Source of the DNA: CAWBYL01 sp963793025
Lineage (GTDB): Bacteria; Actinomycetota; Acidimicrobiia; Acidimicrobiales; Acidimicrobilacustridaceae
NCBI GenBank assembly: GCA_963793025.1
Contig: CAWBYL010000006.1
Location: forward strand, 1,240,001 to 1,304,000
Direction: 5' to 3'
DNA: 64,000 nt
Within the stretch, counting starts at the first letter, position 1; the number at the start of each line of letters is the position of its first letter. Positions 1 to 9,051 of this stretch are shown in pieces. A program made the position numbers and the translations under genes. The notes beneath the pieces are model-generated. The model was not told the DNA's origin. It saw only the letters and a list, made by a program, of their open reading frames with translations, and did no database searches.

Positions 1-1186
1 CGCCCGCGACGGAGGAGCCGACGCGCTGGCCCGCACCCCCGAACTGCTCCCCGTGCTGGCCGAGGCCGGCGTCGTCGATGCCGGGGGCACCGGCCTGCTG
101 CTGCTGCTCGATGTCGCCCTCAACCAGGTCGACGGCCGTCCCGTCCCCGAACCCGACGAGGACGTGGCCGGCGCCACCGCCGAGTTCCTCGAGGCGTTCG
201 AGGCCGCCCACGGCAGCGGGGGCCACGACGGCGGGGTGGCCGGGCTCCGGTACGAGGTCATGTACTTCCTGGATGCGCCGGACACGGCGATCGGCGGGTT
301 CAAGGACGTGTGGGCCACCCTCGGCGACTCCATCGTGGTGGTCGGTGGCGACGGCCTCTGGAACTGCCACATCCACACCGACGACATCGGGGCCAGCATC
401 GAAGCGGCCGTCGAGATCGGCCGACCCCGAGGCATCCGTGTCACCGACCTGCTCGGTGAGGTGGAGGAGGAGCGCTGGGTGCGCGAGGCCGAGCCCATGG
501 CCCCCGAGCCGGCGACGGTCCACGAACCGGTTCCCTGCGCGGTGGTGGCCGTCGCCGTGGGCGAGGGCATCCGCCGGATCTTCCTGTCCCTCGGCGTCCA
601 GGTCGTGGTCACGGGCGGCCAGACGATGAACCCGTCGACCGCCCAGCTCCTCGAGGCCGTCGAGGCGGCTCCCGCGCCCGAGGTGGTGATCCTTCCCAAC
701 AACAAGAACATCATCCCGGTCGCCAACCAGGTCGACGCCATGACCGACAAGACGGTGCGGGTCGTGCCCACGCGGGGGGTCGCGGAGGGGTTCGGGTCCC
801 TGCTCGCCTACGACCCCGGCGCGACGTGCGGGACCAATGCCGAGGCCATGGCCGCCGCCGCCGGTCACGTGGTGGCCGGAGAGGTGACCCGTGCGGTGCG
901 CGACTCCAGCTCGGACCGCGGCCCGATCCGCGACGGCGATTGGCTGGGGATCGCATCCGAGGGGATCATCGCCGTCGACGATGACCTGTCCGGTGCCGCC
1001 ACCACGCTGCTCGACCAGCTGGTCGGGCCGGAGCACGAGATCGTCACCGTCATCGAGGGCGACGGCGCCACGCAGGCGATCACCCGCCACCTCGAGGTCT
1101 GGCTGCACGACAACCGGCCGGGGTGCGAGGTCGAGGTCCACCACGGTGGTCAGCCCCTCTACCCCTACCTCTTCGGCATCGAGTAG
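1..1186 (+). CDS. fakA: Fatty acid kinase subunit A-like protein (DhaL/DegV-like), 5' truncated
   Basis: The reading frame is already open at base 2, so only the last 394 codons are present. The first visible residues belong to the end of a DhaL (DAK2) ATP-binding domain, ending in the typical AGVVDAGGTG motif. A middle domain follows, and then a DegV-like C-terminal region containing LPNNKNIIPVANQ at about base 696. FakA-type proteins phosphorylate fatty acids bound to FakB and feed them into phospholipid synthesis, which suits the later plsX and acpP. The gene ends 13 bp before recG, an order common in Actinobacteria and Firmicutes. Family assignment is firm; the fatty-acid substrate is inferred from the family. 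Confidence 0.85.
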   Translation, partial: ARDGGADALARTPELLPVLAEAGVVDAGGTGLLLLLDVALNQVDGRPVPEPDEDVAGATAEFLEAFEAAHGSGGHDGGVAGLRYEVMYFLDAPDTAIGGFKDVWATLGDSIVVVGGDGLWNCHIHTDDIGASIEAAVEIGRPRGIRVTDLLGEVEEERWVREAEPMAPEPATVHEPVPCAVVAVAVGEGIRRIFLSLGVQVVVTGGQTMNPSTAQLLEAVEAAPAPEVVILPNNKNIIPVANQVDAMTDKTVRVVPTRGVAEGFGSLLAYDPGATCGTNAEAMAAAAGHVVAGEVTRAVRDSSSDRGPIRDGDWLGIASEGIIAVDDDLSGAATTLLDQLVGPEHEIVTVIEGDGATQAITRHLEVWLHDNRPGCEVEVHHGGQPLYPYLFGIE

Positions 1187-1199
1187 CCGGTACCCAGTC

Positions 1200-3347
1200 A
1201 TGGCGCGGCGTCTCTCGCAGCTGGCCCAACTTCCCGTCACCGAGCTCAAGGGCGTCGGCGACGCCCGGGCGGGGGCGCTGGGCAAGCTCGGTGTCCGCAC
1301 CGTGCTCGACCTGCTCACCTACTACCCGCGGCGTTACCTCGACCGCACCAACCAGGCCCGGCTGGAGGACCTGGAGGTGGGGGAGGAGGCCACCGTCCTG
1401 GTCTCGGTGGTGCGCACCCAGTCGCGCCGCACCCGCAACGGCAAGTCGCTGGTGACCGCCGACGTCACCGACGGAACCGCTCGTCTCCAGGTCAGCTTCT
1501 TCAACCAGCCCTTCCGGGAACGTCAGCTCAAGGAAGGCACCGACGTGGTGCTCTTCGGCAAGCTGGAGGTGTTCCAGGGCCGGCGCCGGATGACCAATCC
1601 GGTGGTCGACCTGATCGGCGACCGCACCGGCCGCATCGTTCCCGTGTACCCGCAGTCGGAGAAGGCGGGGGTGATGAGCTGGGACGTGGCCCGGTTCCTC
1701 GACGAGGTGCTGGAACGAGCCGGTGAGTTCGCGGAGCCCCTCGACGAGGAGCTGCGTGACCGCCTCGATCTGGTCGACCGCACGGTCGCCTTCCACGGCA
1801 TCCACGGCCCGGAGTCGATGCGGGAGGCCGCGGCGGCGCGGCGCCGCCTCGCCTTCGACGAGCTGCTGCGGGTCCAGCTCGAGCTCGTACGGCGCAAGCG
1901 GGAGCTCGAGCGCACCGCGGTCGGCATCGTCCACGACGTCGGTGACGGTACCGGTGGGCCGTTGGTGGAGCGCTTCCACCAGAAGCTCCCCTACGACCTG
2001 ACCGACGCGCAGGTCCGCACCATCGGCGAGATCGTGGACGACCTCGGTCGGGGGGTTCCGATGCACCGGCTGCTCCAGGGCGACGTCGGCGCGGGCAAGA
2101 CGGTGGTGGCCGTGAGCGCCCTGCTCGTCGCTGTCCAGGGTGGGCACCAGGGCGCGCTGATGGCGCCGACCGAGGTCCTCGCCGAGCAACACCACCTCGG
2201 CATCCGCGAGCTGCTCGACGGCTTCACCGTTCCCGACGCCGACGAGTCGAACCTCTTCGGCGGCGCCGGCCTCGACCGCCCGCTGCGCGTCGTCCTGCTC
2301 ACCAACCGGACCCCGGCGGGTGAGCGGCGACGGCTGCTGGCCGACCTGGCCGAGGGCTCGATCGATCTGGTGATCGGCACCCACGCCCTGATCTCCGAGG
2401 GGATCGAGTTCAAGTCCCTGGGGGTGGTCGTCATCGACGAGCAGCACCGGTTCGGTGTCGAGCAGCGGGCCGCACTGCGGGCCAAGGGCGCCGACCAGGC
2501 CGTGCCCGACGTGTTGGTGATGACGGCCACACCGATCCCCCGGACCGCGGCGATGACGGTCTACGGCGACCTCGACGTCTCGGTGCTCGACGAGCTGCCG
2601 CCGGGGCGGACGCCCATCGTCACCCGCTGGGCCCGCGAGGAGCTCGACGAGGCCGACGTCTGGGAACAGGTTCGCGACGAGGTCGCCGCCGGACGTCAGG
2701 CCTACGTGGTCTGCCCGTTGATCGACGAGAGCGAGAAGCTCGAGGCCCGGTCGGCCGAGGAGACCTGGGAGGAGCTGACCTCGGGCGAGCTGTCCGGTCT
2801 GCGGGTCGGCCTGCTCCACGGTCGGATACCGGCGGTCGAGAAGAACGCGGTGATGGACACCTTCCGACAGGGTCGCCTCGACGTGTTGGTCGCCACCACG
2901 GTGATCGAGGTGGGAGTCGACGTCCCCAACGCGACGGTGATGGTCATCCTCGATGCCACTCGCTTCGGCATCGCCCAGCTCCACCAGCTGCGCGGTCGGG
3001 TGGGCCGCGGTGCGGCGCGGTCGCACTGCTGGCTCGTGGGCGAGGCCACCACCCCCGACGGTGAGGCCCGGATCGAGGCGCTGGTGCGCTCGACCGATGG
3101 CTTCGAGCTGGCGGAGGTCGACCTCGACCTCCGCGGCGAGGGGACGATCATGGGAGAGCGCCAGAAGGGGCGCAACGACCTCAAGCTGGCGTCGCTGCGG
3201 CGCGATCGGGAGATGGTGGTACAGGCGCGGGAGGTCGCCATCGCGATCGTCGACGACGATCCGGTCCTCGACGCTCACTGGCTGTTGCGGGAGGAGGTCG
3301 AGCTCCTCCTCGGCGACGACGAGTCGGAGTTCCTGCTGAAGGGCTGA
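1200..3347 (+). CDS. recG: ATP-dependent DNA helicase RecG
   Basis: The 715-residue product has the length and layout of RecG: an N-terminal wedge/OB-fold region that binds branched DNA, then two helicase domains. Visible motifs are Walker A GDVGAGKT, motif II DEQH within DEQHRFGVEQR, motif III TATPIPRT and the C-terminal motif LRGRVGRG. RecG remodels stalled replication forks and Holliday junctions. The ATG at 1200 lies 13 bp after the fakA stop and its first residues MARRLSQLAQLP match the family start. The same frame is open far upstream inside fakA, but that part is GC-driven read-through. Confidence 0.95.
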   Translation: MARRLSQLAQLPVTELKGVGDARAGALGKLGVRTVLDLLTYYPRRYLDRTNQARLEDLEVGEEATVLVSVVRTQSRRTRNGKSLVTADVTDGTARLQVSFFNQPFRERQLKEGTDVVLFGKLEVFQGRRRMTNPVVDLIGDRTGRIVPVYPQSEKAGVMSWDVARFLDEVLERAGEFAEPLDEELRDRLDLVDRTVAFHGIHGPESMREAAAARRRLAFDELLRVQLELVRRKRELERTAVGIVHDVGDGTGGPLVERFHQKLPYDLTDAQVRTIGEIVDDLGRGVPMHRLLQGDVGAGKTVVAVSALLVAVQGGHQGALMAPTEVLAEQHHLGIRELLDGFTVPDADESNLFGGAGLDRPLRVVLLTNRTPAGERRRLLADLAEGSIDLVIGTHALISEGIEFKSLGVVVIDEQHRFGVEQRAALRAKGADQAVPDVLVMTATPIPRTAAMTVYGDLDVSVLDELPPGRTPIVTRWAREELDEADVWEQVRDEVAAGRQAYVVCPLIDESEKLEARSAEETWEELTSGELSGLRVGLLHGRIPAVEKNAVMDTFRQGRLDVLVATTVIEVGVDVPNATVMVILDATRFGIAQLHQLRGRVGRGAARSHCWLVGEATTPDGEARIEALVRSTDGFELAEVDLDLRGEGTIMGERQKGRNDLKLASLRRDREMVVQAREVAIAIVDDDPVLDAHWLLREEVELLLGDDESEFLLKG

Positions 3348-3359
3348 GCGGTCGACGCG

Positions 3360-3967
3360 TCAGTCTGCGGCGGCCGTGTCGACGTTCGGTCCGTCGGGGC
3401 GCCGCTCGAGATAGCGGGCTCCCCGGGGGACAGCCGGTACCCGACCTCGAGGCTCTCGGTCAGCCCCAGGGCCTTGAGCTTGCGGACGTTCAGCTTGAAC
3501 GGGGCCCGGTCGACCCCGAGCTCGGCGGCCAGCTCGGTCGACACCGTGCCCGGGTGGGCCTCGATGGATCTGAGCACCGCCATCGTCCAAGGGCCGGTGC
3601 CACTGCGGACGTCGAGACGGGAGAGGCGGCGATCGAGCTCGTCGACCTCCTCGGCGGTCAGTTCATCGGCCGCTCGCAGAGCGATCCGGGGGTCGTCGCC
3701 CTGCCGGTGGAAGGTGATGCGGTACACGGTGCGGTCCGGTTCGATGCGGAGCCCGGCGAGCACGCGGTCCAGGGGCTCGCCGGTGGACGCCACGGCGGCG
3801 TCGTCGATGCGGGCGACGTCGATCGGATCGACGGCGTCGATGGCGAGCAGCCCGGCGTGGGACTGGAGGGTTCCACCGGCCCTGACCGTCGGCCGCTTCC
3901 ACGAGCGGTAGGCGACCGTGACCGAACCGTCACGAATGCCGTCGCTCAACCGCACGGGCAGGAGCAT
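3360..3967 (-). CDS. ASCH-like domain protein, frame broken near the 3' end
   Basis: The product begins MLLPVRLSDGIRDGSVTVAY and continues through a beta-rich segment like ASCH (RNA-binding PUA-like) domains. The C-terminal part resembles a small winged helix (WTMAVLRSIEAHPGTVSTELAAEL), perhaps a nucleic-acid-binding module. Around 3421-3429 a C/G run (CCCCGGGGG on the + strand) is one base short: the frame encoding VGYRLSP stops matching, and the neighbouring frame supplies a natural ending, RGARYLERRPDG. One extra base gives 202 residues ending at 3360. It converges with recG, 12 bp away, and follows the zinc-ribbon gene by 5 bp. Molecular role unknown. Confidence 0.6.
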
Positions 3968-3972
3968 GACGG

Positions 3973-4146
3973 CTAGTAGCGGTCGTCGTCGTCCAGGTCG
4001 GGCAGAACGATGTCGAAGCGTTCGTTGCAGTCCGGGCAGCGGTAGGCGATCACGTCGCCGGGTTCCCATCCGCCCTCGGGTGCATACGAGAGCGGGTGCA
4101 GGGTCCCCCCGCAGTCGACACAGGTCATCCCCAGCTCCGCTTCCAT
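3973..4146 (-). CDS. Small zinc-ribbon protein
   Basis: A 57-residue protein with two CxxC knuckles, TCVDCGG and RCPDCNE, separated by about 28 residues, and an acidic tail ending DLDDDDRY. This is a zinc ribbon; no catalytic domain is visible. It starts 22 bp from rsmD in the opposite direction and is followed by the ASCH-like gene, probably in one transcript. There is no Shine-Dalgarno, but TACCCT lies 6 nt before the ATG, suggesting a leaderless message. Function not recognised. Confidence 0.65.
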   Translation of the reverse strand: MEAELGMTCVDCGGTLHPLSYAPEGGWEPGDVIAYRCPDCNERFDIVLPDLDDDDRY

Positions 4147-4152
4147 GCGCAC

Positions 4153-4162
4153 AGGGTACGTT
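4153..4162. promoter_or_regulatory. Overlapping divergent -10-like hexamers for rsmD and the zinc-ribbon gene
   Basis: On the + strand TACGTT (4157-4162) lies 6 nt before the rsmD ATG. On the - strand TACCCT (4158-4153) lies 6 nt before the zinc-ribbon ATG at 4146. The two hexamers share the TA at 4157-4158. Both genes lack a ribosome binding site, so both transcripts would be leaderless. Confidence 0.45.
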
Positions 4163-4168
4163 CGCCGG

Positions 4169-4765
4169 ATGAGGGTCGTCAGTGGGGAAGCCAGAGGTCG
4201 CAGGCTCGTGGCGCCCGACGGCCGGGACACCAGGCCCACCCTCGACCGGGTGCGGGAGGCGATGTTCAACTCCCTGGAGAGCATGGGTGCGGTGCGCGGG
4301 GCGCGGGTCCTGGACCTCTTCGCCGGCTCCGGCGCCCTCGGCGTCGAGGCGCTCTCCCGGGGCGCGGGCCACGCCACCTTCGTCGATCCCGACCGCGCCG
4401 CCCGCCGGGCGGTGAGCGAGAACCTGCGGGCCACGGGCCTGATCGAACGGGCGGAGGTGGTCGCGGCCACTGCGACCACGTTCCTCAGCCGATCGGCGTC
4501 GGCGGAGGGCGACAGCGACGGAGCCACGACCGGGGAGCACTCGTTCGATCTCGTTCTGCTCGACCCGCCCTATGCGACCGACGACGGGGCGTGGGCGACG
4601 CTGTTGGCCGCGGTCGCACCGACGGTCGCCGGCGGGGTGGTGGTCACCGAGTCCGACCGGTCCCTGTCGGTGCCTGTGGGCTGGCATGCGCTGAGAGCGA
4701 AGCGCTACGGGGGTACGCTCGTCGCCATCCTCAAGCCCCCGAACACCTCGCCGGAGCCCTTGTGA
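4169..4765 (+). CDS. rsmD: 16S rRNA (guanine(966)-N(2))-methyltransferase RsmD
   Basis: A 198-residue class I SAM methyltransferase with the RsmD start MRVVSGEARGRRL, SAM-binding motif LDLFAGSGALGVEALSRGA and catalytic DPPY within LVLLDPPYA. It methylates G966 of 16S rRNA during 30S assembly. The start at 4169 was preferred over an in-frame ATG at 4145 because the family begins at MRVVSG and TACGTT sits 6 nt upstream. Its stop overlaps the coaD GTG, the usual rsmD-coaD pair. Confidence 0.92.
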   Translation: MRVVSGEARGRRLVAPDGRDTRPTLDRVREAMFNSLESMGAVRGARVLDLFAGSGALGVEALSRGAGHATFVDPDRAARRAVSENLRATGLIERAEVVAATATTFLSRSASAEGDSDGATTGEHSFDLVLLDPPYATDDGAWATLLAAVAPTVAGGVVVTESDRSLSVPVGWHALRAKRYGGTLVAILKPPNTSPEPL

Positions 4766-5241
4766 CCCGCGTGCTCTACCCGGGATCGTTCGACCCGATC
4801 CACAACGGCCATCTCGAGATCATCGAGACCGCCTCGCGACTGTTCGACCATGTCGTGGTGGCGGCCATGCGCAACCCGCAGAAGGGTGAGCCGCTCTTCT
4901 CGCTGGACGACCGTCGCGACATGCTGGAGGAGTCGGTCGCCCACCTCGACAACGTCACCGTCACCATGTTCTCGTCGTTGGTGGTCGATCTGTCGCGCGA
5001 GCTGCAGGCCGACTTCATCGTCAAAGGCCTGCGCGCCGTCTCCGACTTCGAGTCCGAGCTCCAGATGGCGCAGATGAACCACAAGATCTCCGGCGTCGAC
5101 ACCCTCTTCATCCCGTCCGCCTCCGGCAACTCGTTCCTCGCCTCGAAGCTGCTGCGCGAGATCACCCGCTTCGGTGGCGACGTCTCGACCATGGTGCCGG
5201 CCGCAGTGGCCAAGCGCCTCCAGGAGAAGTACCCCTCGTGA
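4762..5241 (+). CDS. coaD: Phosphopantetheine adenylyltransferase
   Basis: A 159-residue nucleotidyltransferase that makes dephospho-CoA from 4'-phosphopantetheine and ATP, the penultimate CoA step. The N-terminal GSFDPIHNGHLEI carries the HxGH signature, and the usual C-terminal elements follow (FIVKGLRAVSDFE, SGNSFLASKLLREI). The GTG start overlaps the rsmD stop by 4 bp, implying coupled translation. Length and motifs are normal. Confidence 0.95.
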   Translation: MTRVLYPGSFDPIHNGHLEIIETASRLFDHVVVAAMRNPQKGEPLFSLDDRRDMLEESVAHLDNVTVTMFSSLVVDLSRELQADFIVKGLRAVSDFESELQMAQMNHKISGVDTLFIPSASGNSFLASKLLREITRFGGDVSTMVPAAVAKRLQEKYPS

Positions 5242-6029
5242 GTGATTTCACCGATCCCGATCTCGACATCGATCTGACCCCCCCTGCGGTGGGGGCGCAG
5301 TACCACCCGGCCGAGACCGAGGACGTCCTGCTCTCGCTGCGCGACGTCATCGAGGCCGCCCGCCCGGTCCCGCTGTCGGCCTCCTCCATGATCGCCAAGG
5401 AGGAGGTCCTCGACCTCGTCGACGAGGCTCTGGCCCAGCTCCCCGAGGAGCTGCGGGCCGCTCGATGGCTGTTGAAGGAACGCGAGGAGTTCCTCGCCCG
5501 GACGCGCCACGAGGCCGACGAGATCGTGGCCCAGGCCAAGGCGCGAGCCGAGCGGATGGTCCAACGCACAGAGGTCGTCAAGGCCGCCGAGCAGCAGGCC
5601 TACGAGATCGTGGAGGCGGCCCAGGCCGACGCCCGGCGCCTCCGCCACGAGGTCGAGGACTTCTGCGACCAGAAGCTCGCCAGCTTCGAGATCGTCCTCG
5701 ATCGCACCCAGAAGCTGGTGGCGGCCGGGCGCTCCAAGCTGCAGGGCACCAACCTGTTGGCCGAGGCGGCAGCGGCGGCCGAGCACGGTCTCGACGGCGC
5801 CGACGCCACCACGTCGAGCCCGTCCGAGGACGATGGCGACGACGACTACGACGACGAGGCGGAGCTTCCGCCGTACGAGCCGGTCGACCGCTACGACGAC
5901 ACGGTCGTCGACTCGCCCGCGTCGCAGGGTCGACTGGCGGTGGTCGACAACGGCTACTCGGACCTTCCGCCTCCGCCGGATCCCGACTCCGACGCCGAAT
6001 CGACCTTCTTCGACCAGGACCTGGCGTAG
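5238..6029 (+). CDS. Coiled-coil protein, DivIVA/F0 subunit b-like
   Basis: A 263-residue soluble protein starting at GTG 5238, overlapping the coaD stop by 4 bp. Residues about 70-185 form a charged, Ala/Glu/Arg-rich coiled coil (EREEFLARTRHEADEIVAQAKARAERM). The C-terminal third is acidic and low in complexity. Proteins of this type between coaD and DUF177 in actinomycetes are annotated as DivIVA-like or ATPase-like; a role in cell division or envelope organisation is only an inference. No enzymatic motif is visible. Confidence 0.7.
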   Translation: MSDFTDPDLDIDLTPPAVGAQYHPAETEDVLLSLRDVIEAARPVPLSASSMIAKEEVLDLVDEALAQLPEELRAARWLLKEREEFLARTRHEADEIVAQAKARAERMVQRTEVVKAAEQQAYEIVEAAQADARRLRHEVEDFCDQKLASFEIVLDRTQKLVAAGRSKLQGTNLLAEAAAAAEHGLDGADATTSSPSEDDGDDDYDDEAELPPYEPVDRYDDTVVDSPASQGRLAVVDNGYSDLPPPPDPDSDAESTFFDQDLA

Positions 6030-6035
6030 CGAACG

Positions 6036-6602
6036 GTGACCAACCGGCCCTTCGTGGTGGTCGTCGCCGACCTACGTCGCCAGCCCGGTAGCCGACGGAG
6101 GGTGCAGCGAGAAGCCGTTCTGCCCGGTCTCGGCATCACCAGCGCCACGGTGCCCGACGGCGGAGAGGTGCGCATCGACGTCGAGCTCGAGGCCCTCAGC
6201 AACGGCGTGGTGGCGACGGGCACGGTCACCGCCCCCTGGGTGGGGGAGTGTCGCCGGTGCCTCCGACCCGTCCACGGTGAGGCCACGGCCGAGGTCAAGG
6301 AGATCTTCGAGCCCCGGCCGGTCGAGGGCGAGACCTATCCCCTCGGCGGCGATTCGGTCGACCTCGAGCCGATGGTCCGGGACGCAGTGCTGCTGGCCCT
6401 TCCCCTGGCCCCCCTGTGTGGACCCGACTGTGCCGGTCCCGCGCCCGATTCCTTCCCGACGGGAACGGCATCCGACGACGCCACCGGGGAAGGGCCCGGA
6501 GGGGACGTGGACGACGACGACGACCGCCCCGCGCCCGCCGGCGACCCGCGCTGGGCGGCCCTCGACGGGCTGCGCTTCGATTCTCCCGCCGACGACGGGT
6601 AG
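6036..6602 (+). CDS. DUF177 (YceD) family protein
   Basis: A 188-residue protein with the DUF177 pattern: a beta-rich first half, then GECRRCLRPV, and a second Cys pair at LAPLCGPDCAG. YceD proteins are encoded directly before rpmF and are linked to 23S rRNA metabolism in plants and bacteria, as here. It has an unusual acidic insert of about 30 residues (GDVDDDDDRP) before the conserved C-terminal DPRWAALDGL. It starts with GTG 6 bp after the upstream stop. Confidence 0.85.
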   Translation: MTNRPFVVVVADLRRQPGSRRRVQREAVLPGLGITSATVPDGGEVRIDVELEALSNGVVATGTVTAPWVGECRRCLRPVHGEATAEVKEIFEPRPVEGETYPLGGDSVDLEPMVRDAVLLALPLAPLCGPDCAGPAPDSFPTGTASDDATGEGPGGDVDDDDDRPAPAGDPRWAALDGLRFDSPADDG

Positions 6603-6690
6603 AGTCTCTCGTTCGTGCCCTGGGGAGCTCCGCGCCCCGGGTGCCCCTCGCGGATCAGGGCCGCGGTGCCCCCCAGCCTCAGGAACGACG

Positions 6691-6870
6691 ATGGCCGTCC
6701 CCAAGAAGAAGACCTCCAAGTCCAAGAGCCGTAGCCGCCGGGCCTCCGCCTGGCGGATCACGACGACGGCACGCAGCACCTGCCCCCGTTGTGGATCCGT
6801 GAAGCGTCCGCACGTGGTGTGCGGGAACTGCGGCTGGTACCACGGCCGCCAGGCCATCGACGTCGACTGA
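6691..6870 (+). CDS. rpmF: 50S ribosomal protein L32
   Basis: A 59-residue basic protein beginning MAVPKKKTSKSKSRSRRA with the zinc-binding CPRCG and CGNCG knuckles of the C+ form of L32. AGGA lies 6 nt before the ATG. It lies between DUF177 and plsX, the classic yceD-rpmF-plsX order. The cysteine-bearing form suggests zinc-dependent folding. Confidence 0.96.
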   Translation: MAVPKKKTSKSKSRSRRASAWRITTTARSTCPRCGSVKRPHVVCGNCGWYHGRQAIDVD

Positions 6871-6886
6871 GACGACACCGCGACCG

Positions 6887-7891
6887 GTGAGCACCCTTCC
6901 CATCGCGGTCGACGCCATGGGCGGCGACAAGGCCCCCGGCGAGATCGTGGCCGGTGCCCGCCAGGCCGCCGAGGAGCTCGGCGTCCCCGTGGTGCTGGTC
7001 GGCCGGTCCGCCGAGCTGGGCGACGTGGGTGACCTCGAGGTCATCGAGGCCAGCGAGGTCATCGCCATGGACGCCGATGCCGGTTCCAGCGTGCGGCGCA
7101 TGAAGGACTCGTCGCTCGTGCGCGCCGCCGAGGCTGTTCGCGACGGGCGTGCCTCGGCCATGGTGAGCGCGGGGAACACCGGGGCGACGATGGCGAGTGC
7201 GCTGCTGCGCATGGGCCGCATCAAGGGTGTGGCCCGCCCGGCCATCGCCACGCCCATCCCGGTGCCCGGATCGGGCCTCCCCACCGTCCTGCTCGACGCC
7301 GGCGCCAACGCCGAGTGCAGCGCCGAGTGGCTGGTCCAGTTCGCGCAGATGGGCGCGGTCTACGCCCGGGACCGCTTCGGTGTCGAGGCGCCGAGGGTCG
7401 CTCTGCTCTCCATCGGCGAGGAACCCACGAAGGGCAACCCCCTGGTGAAGGAGACCCACAAGCTGCTGGCCGAGCCGGGTTGGATCGGCGAGACGGGCGC
7501 GACCTTCATCGGCAACGTCGAGGGGCGCGACCTCATGACCGACGCCGCCGACGTCGTCGTCACCGACGGCTTCACGGGCAACGTGGCCCTGAAGACGCTC
7601 GAAGGTGGGCTGCAGGCCATCGTCAGCGGACTGTTCGAAGCGTTCGAGTCCTCGCCGGAGGCCCGCGAGGCATCGGCGGCGCTGTGGCCGGCGCTGGCGC
7701 CGCTGTACGCCACGCTCGATCCCGAGAGCACCGGCGGGGCGATGTTGTTGGGCGTCGACGGGGTCTGCATCATCAGCCATGGCTCGTCGTCGTCGCGGGC
7801 GATGGTCAACGCCATCCGCATCGCCCACGACATGGTCACCGGCGACGTGGTCGGGCACCTCACCCGTGCCGTTCGCCCTGACGGGGCTTGA
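6887..7891 (+). CDS. plsX: Phosphate acyltransferase PlsX
   Basis: A 334-residue protein with the start IAVDAMGGDKAPGEIV and the later motifs SAGNTGA, LLDAGANAEC and DGFTGNVALKTLEG. PlsX converts acyl-ACP to acyl-phosphate for phospholipid synthesis and also accepts acyl-phosphate from FakAB. The GTG start at 6887 is 16 bp after rpmF. With acpP downstream and fakA upstream, the window holds most of a fatty-acid uptake and phosphatidic-acid entry route. Confidence 0.95.
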   Translation: MSTLPIAVDAMGGDKAPGEIVAGARQAAEELGVPVVLVGRSAELGDVGDLEVIEASEVIAMDADAGSSVRRMKDSSLVRAAEAVRDGRASAMVSAGNTGATMASALLRMGRIKGVARPAIATPIPVPGSGLPTVLLDAGANAECSAEWLVQFAQMGAVYARDRFGVEAPRVALLSIGEEPTKGNPLVKETHKLLAEPGWIGETGATFIGNVEGRDLMTDAADVVVTDGFTGNVALKTLEGGLQAIVSGLFEAFESSPEAREASAALWPALAPLYATLDPESTGGAMLLGVDGVCIISHGSSSSRAMVNAIRIAHDMVTGDVVGHLTRAVRPDGA

Positions 7892-8000
7892 CAGAAAATT
7901 GTCGCTCTGACCAGGAGTTTCAGCTGCTTCACAAGCGCGCAAGCGCGGTAGCGGCTACGATCCCGACCCGATCCCCGCAGCGACCCAGGAGAGCACGTCC

Positions 8001-8291
8001 GTGCCCGCAGAGACCCATGTCGAGCAGCCCCCGATGGACCGCCAGGCGGTGCTCGACCTCATCCGTGACCGCCTCGCCGACATCCTCGAGATCGAGCCCA
8101 CGGCCATCAACGAAGGCGACTCCTTCGCCGACGATCTGGACGCCGACAGCCTCGCTCTCATCGAGCTGGTCGAGGCGCTGGAGGAAGAGATCGGGGAGCG
8201 CACCGTCGGCTTCCGCATCGAGGACGAGGACCTCGAGGACCTGAAGACCGTGCGCGACGCCGTCGATTACGTCGTTGCCAAGCTGGGCTGA
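8001..8291 (+). CDS. acpP: Acyl carrier protein
   Basis: A 96-residue acidic four-helix protein with the phosphopantetheine site DADSLALIEL; the serine is the attachment point. An AGGAGA ribosome site 8 nt before GTG 8001 supports this start, giving an N-terminal extension of about 10 residues; a start at the internal MDRQ would give the more usual length. The 109-bp gap after plsX contains TTGACA overlapping the plsX stop but no matching -10 at standard spacing. Confidence 0.93.
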   Translation: MPAETHVEQPPMDRQAVLDLIRDRLADILEIEPTAINEGDSFADDLDADSLALIELVEALEEEIGERTVGFRIEDEDLEDLKTVRDAVDYVVAKLG

Positions 8292-9051
8292 GGCGCTGGC
8301 CGCCGATCCGCTGGTCGCGCTGACCGACCGGCTGGGCCATCCGTTCGTCGAGCCCGGTCCGATGGAGCTCGCCCTGACCCACCGGTCGTGGTGCGCCGAG
8401 AACGCCGGCCATGCCTCCAACGAACGGCTCGAGTTCCTCGGCGACGCCGTGCTCGGCGTCGTCATCACCGATCACATCTTCACCACCCACCCCGAGCTGC
8501 CCGAGGGCGCCCTGGCCAAGCTCCGCGCCGCCGTCGTGAGCGCACCCACCCTCGCCGCCGTGGCTTCCGAGCTGGGTGTCGGTGAGGCCCTCCGCCTCGG
8601 CAAGGGGGAGGCGGCGAGCGGCGGTCGGGAGAAGTCATCGATCCTCGCCGACGCCATGGAGGCGATCATCGGCGCCATCTACGTCGACGGTGGCCTCGAC
8701 GCCGCTCGTGCCGTCGTGCTCGATCTGTTCGAGGACCGGATCAGCATCGAGGTCGAGGGGCCGGGCGGGCCGGGCGGCGCCGACAGCAAGACACTCCTGC
8801 AGGAGCTCGTCGCCCACCGGTTCGAGTCGAGCCCCTCCTACGAGCTGCAGGACGAGGGCCCGGATCACGAAAAGCGCTTCTTCGCCCGGGTGTCGATCGA
8901 CGGCGAGGTCATCGGCCGGGGCGAGGGCCGGTCGAAGAAGCTCGCCGAGCAGGCGGCGGCCAAGGCCGCCCTGGCCCGCCTCCACGACGAGCCCACCGAC
9001 GCCACCACCGCCAATGCTTCACCCAACGAGAGCGAGCAGGGACATGCCTGA
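8275..9051 (+). CDS. rnc: Ribonuclease III
   Basis: A 258-residue RNase III with the signature NERLEFLGDAVL, the second catalytic segment ILADAMEAIIGAIYVDGG and a C-terminal double-stranded RNA-binding domain from about residue 165. It processes rRNA precursors and structured mRNAs. The only plausible start is TTG 8275, which overlaps acpP by 17 bp; other in-frame starts are inside the conserved domain. A tail of about 15 residues follows the RNA-binding domain. Confidence 0.93.
   Translation: MPSWAEALAADPLVALTDRLGHPFVEPGPMELALTHRSWCAENAGHASNERLEFLGDAVLGVVITDHIFTTHPELPEGALAKLRAAVVSAPTLAAVASELGVGEALRLGKGEAASGGREKSSILADAMEAIIGAIYVDGGLDAARAVVLDLFEDRISIEVEGPGGPGGADSKTLLQELVAHRFESSPSYELQDEGPDHEKRFFARVSIDGEVIGRGEGRSKKLAEQAAAKAALARLHDEPTDATTANASPNESEQGHA

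Noticed and set aside
7888..7893. TTGACA at the plsX stop as a -35 for acpP
   Set aside because: No -10 hexamer at 16-18 bp; TACGAT at 7956 is much too far.
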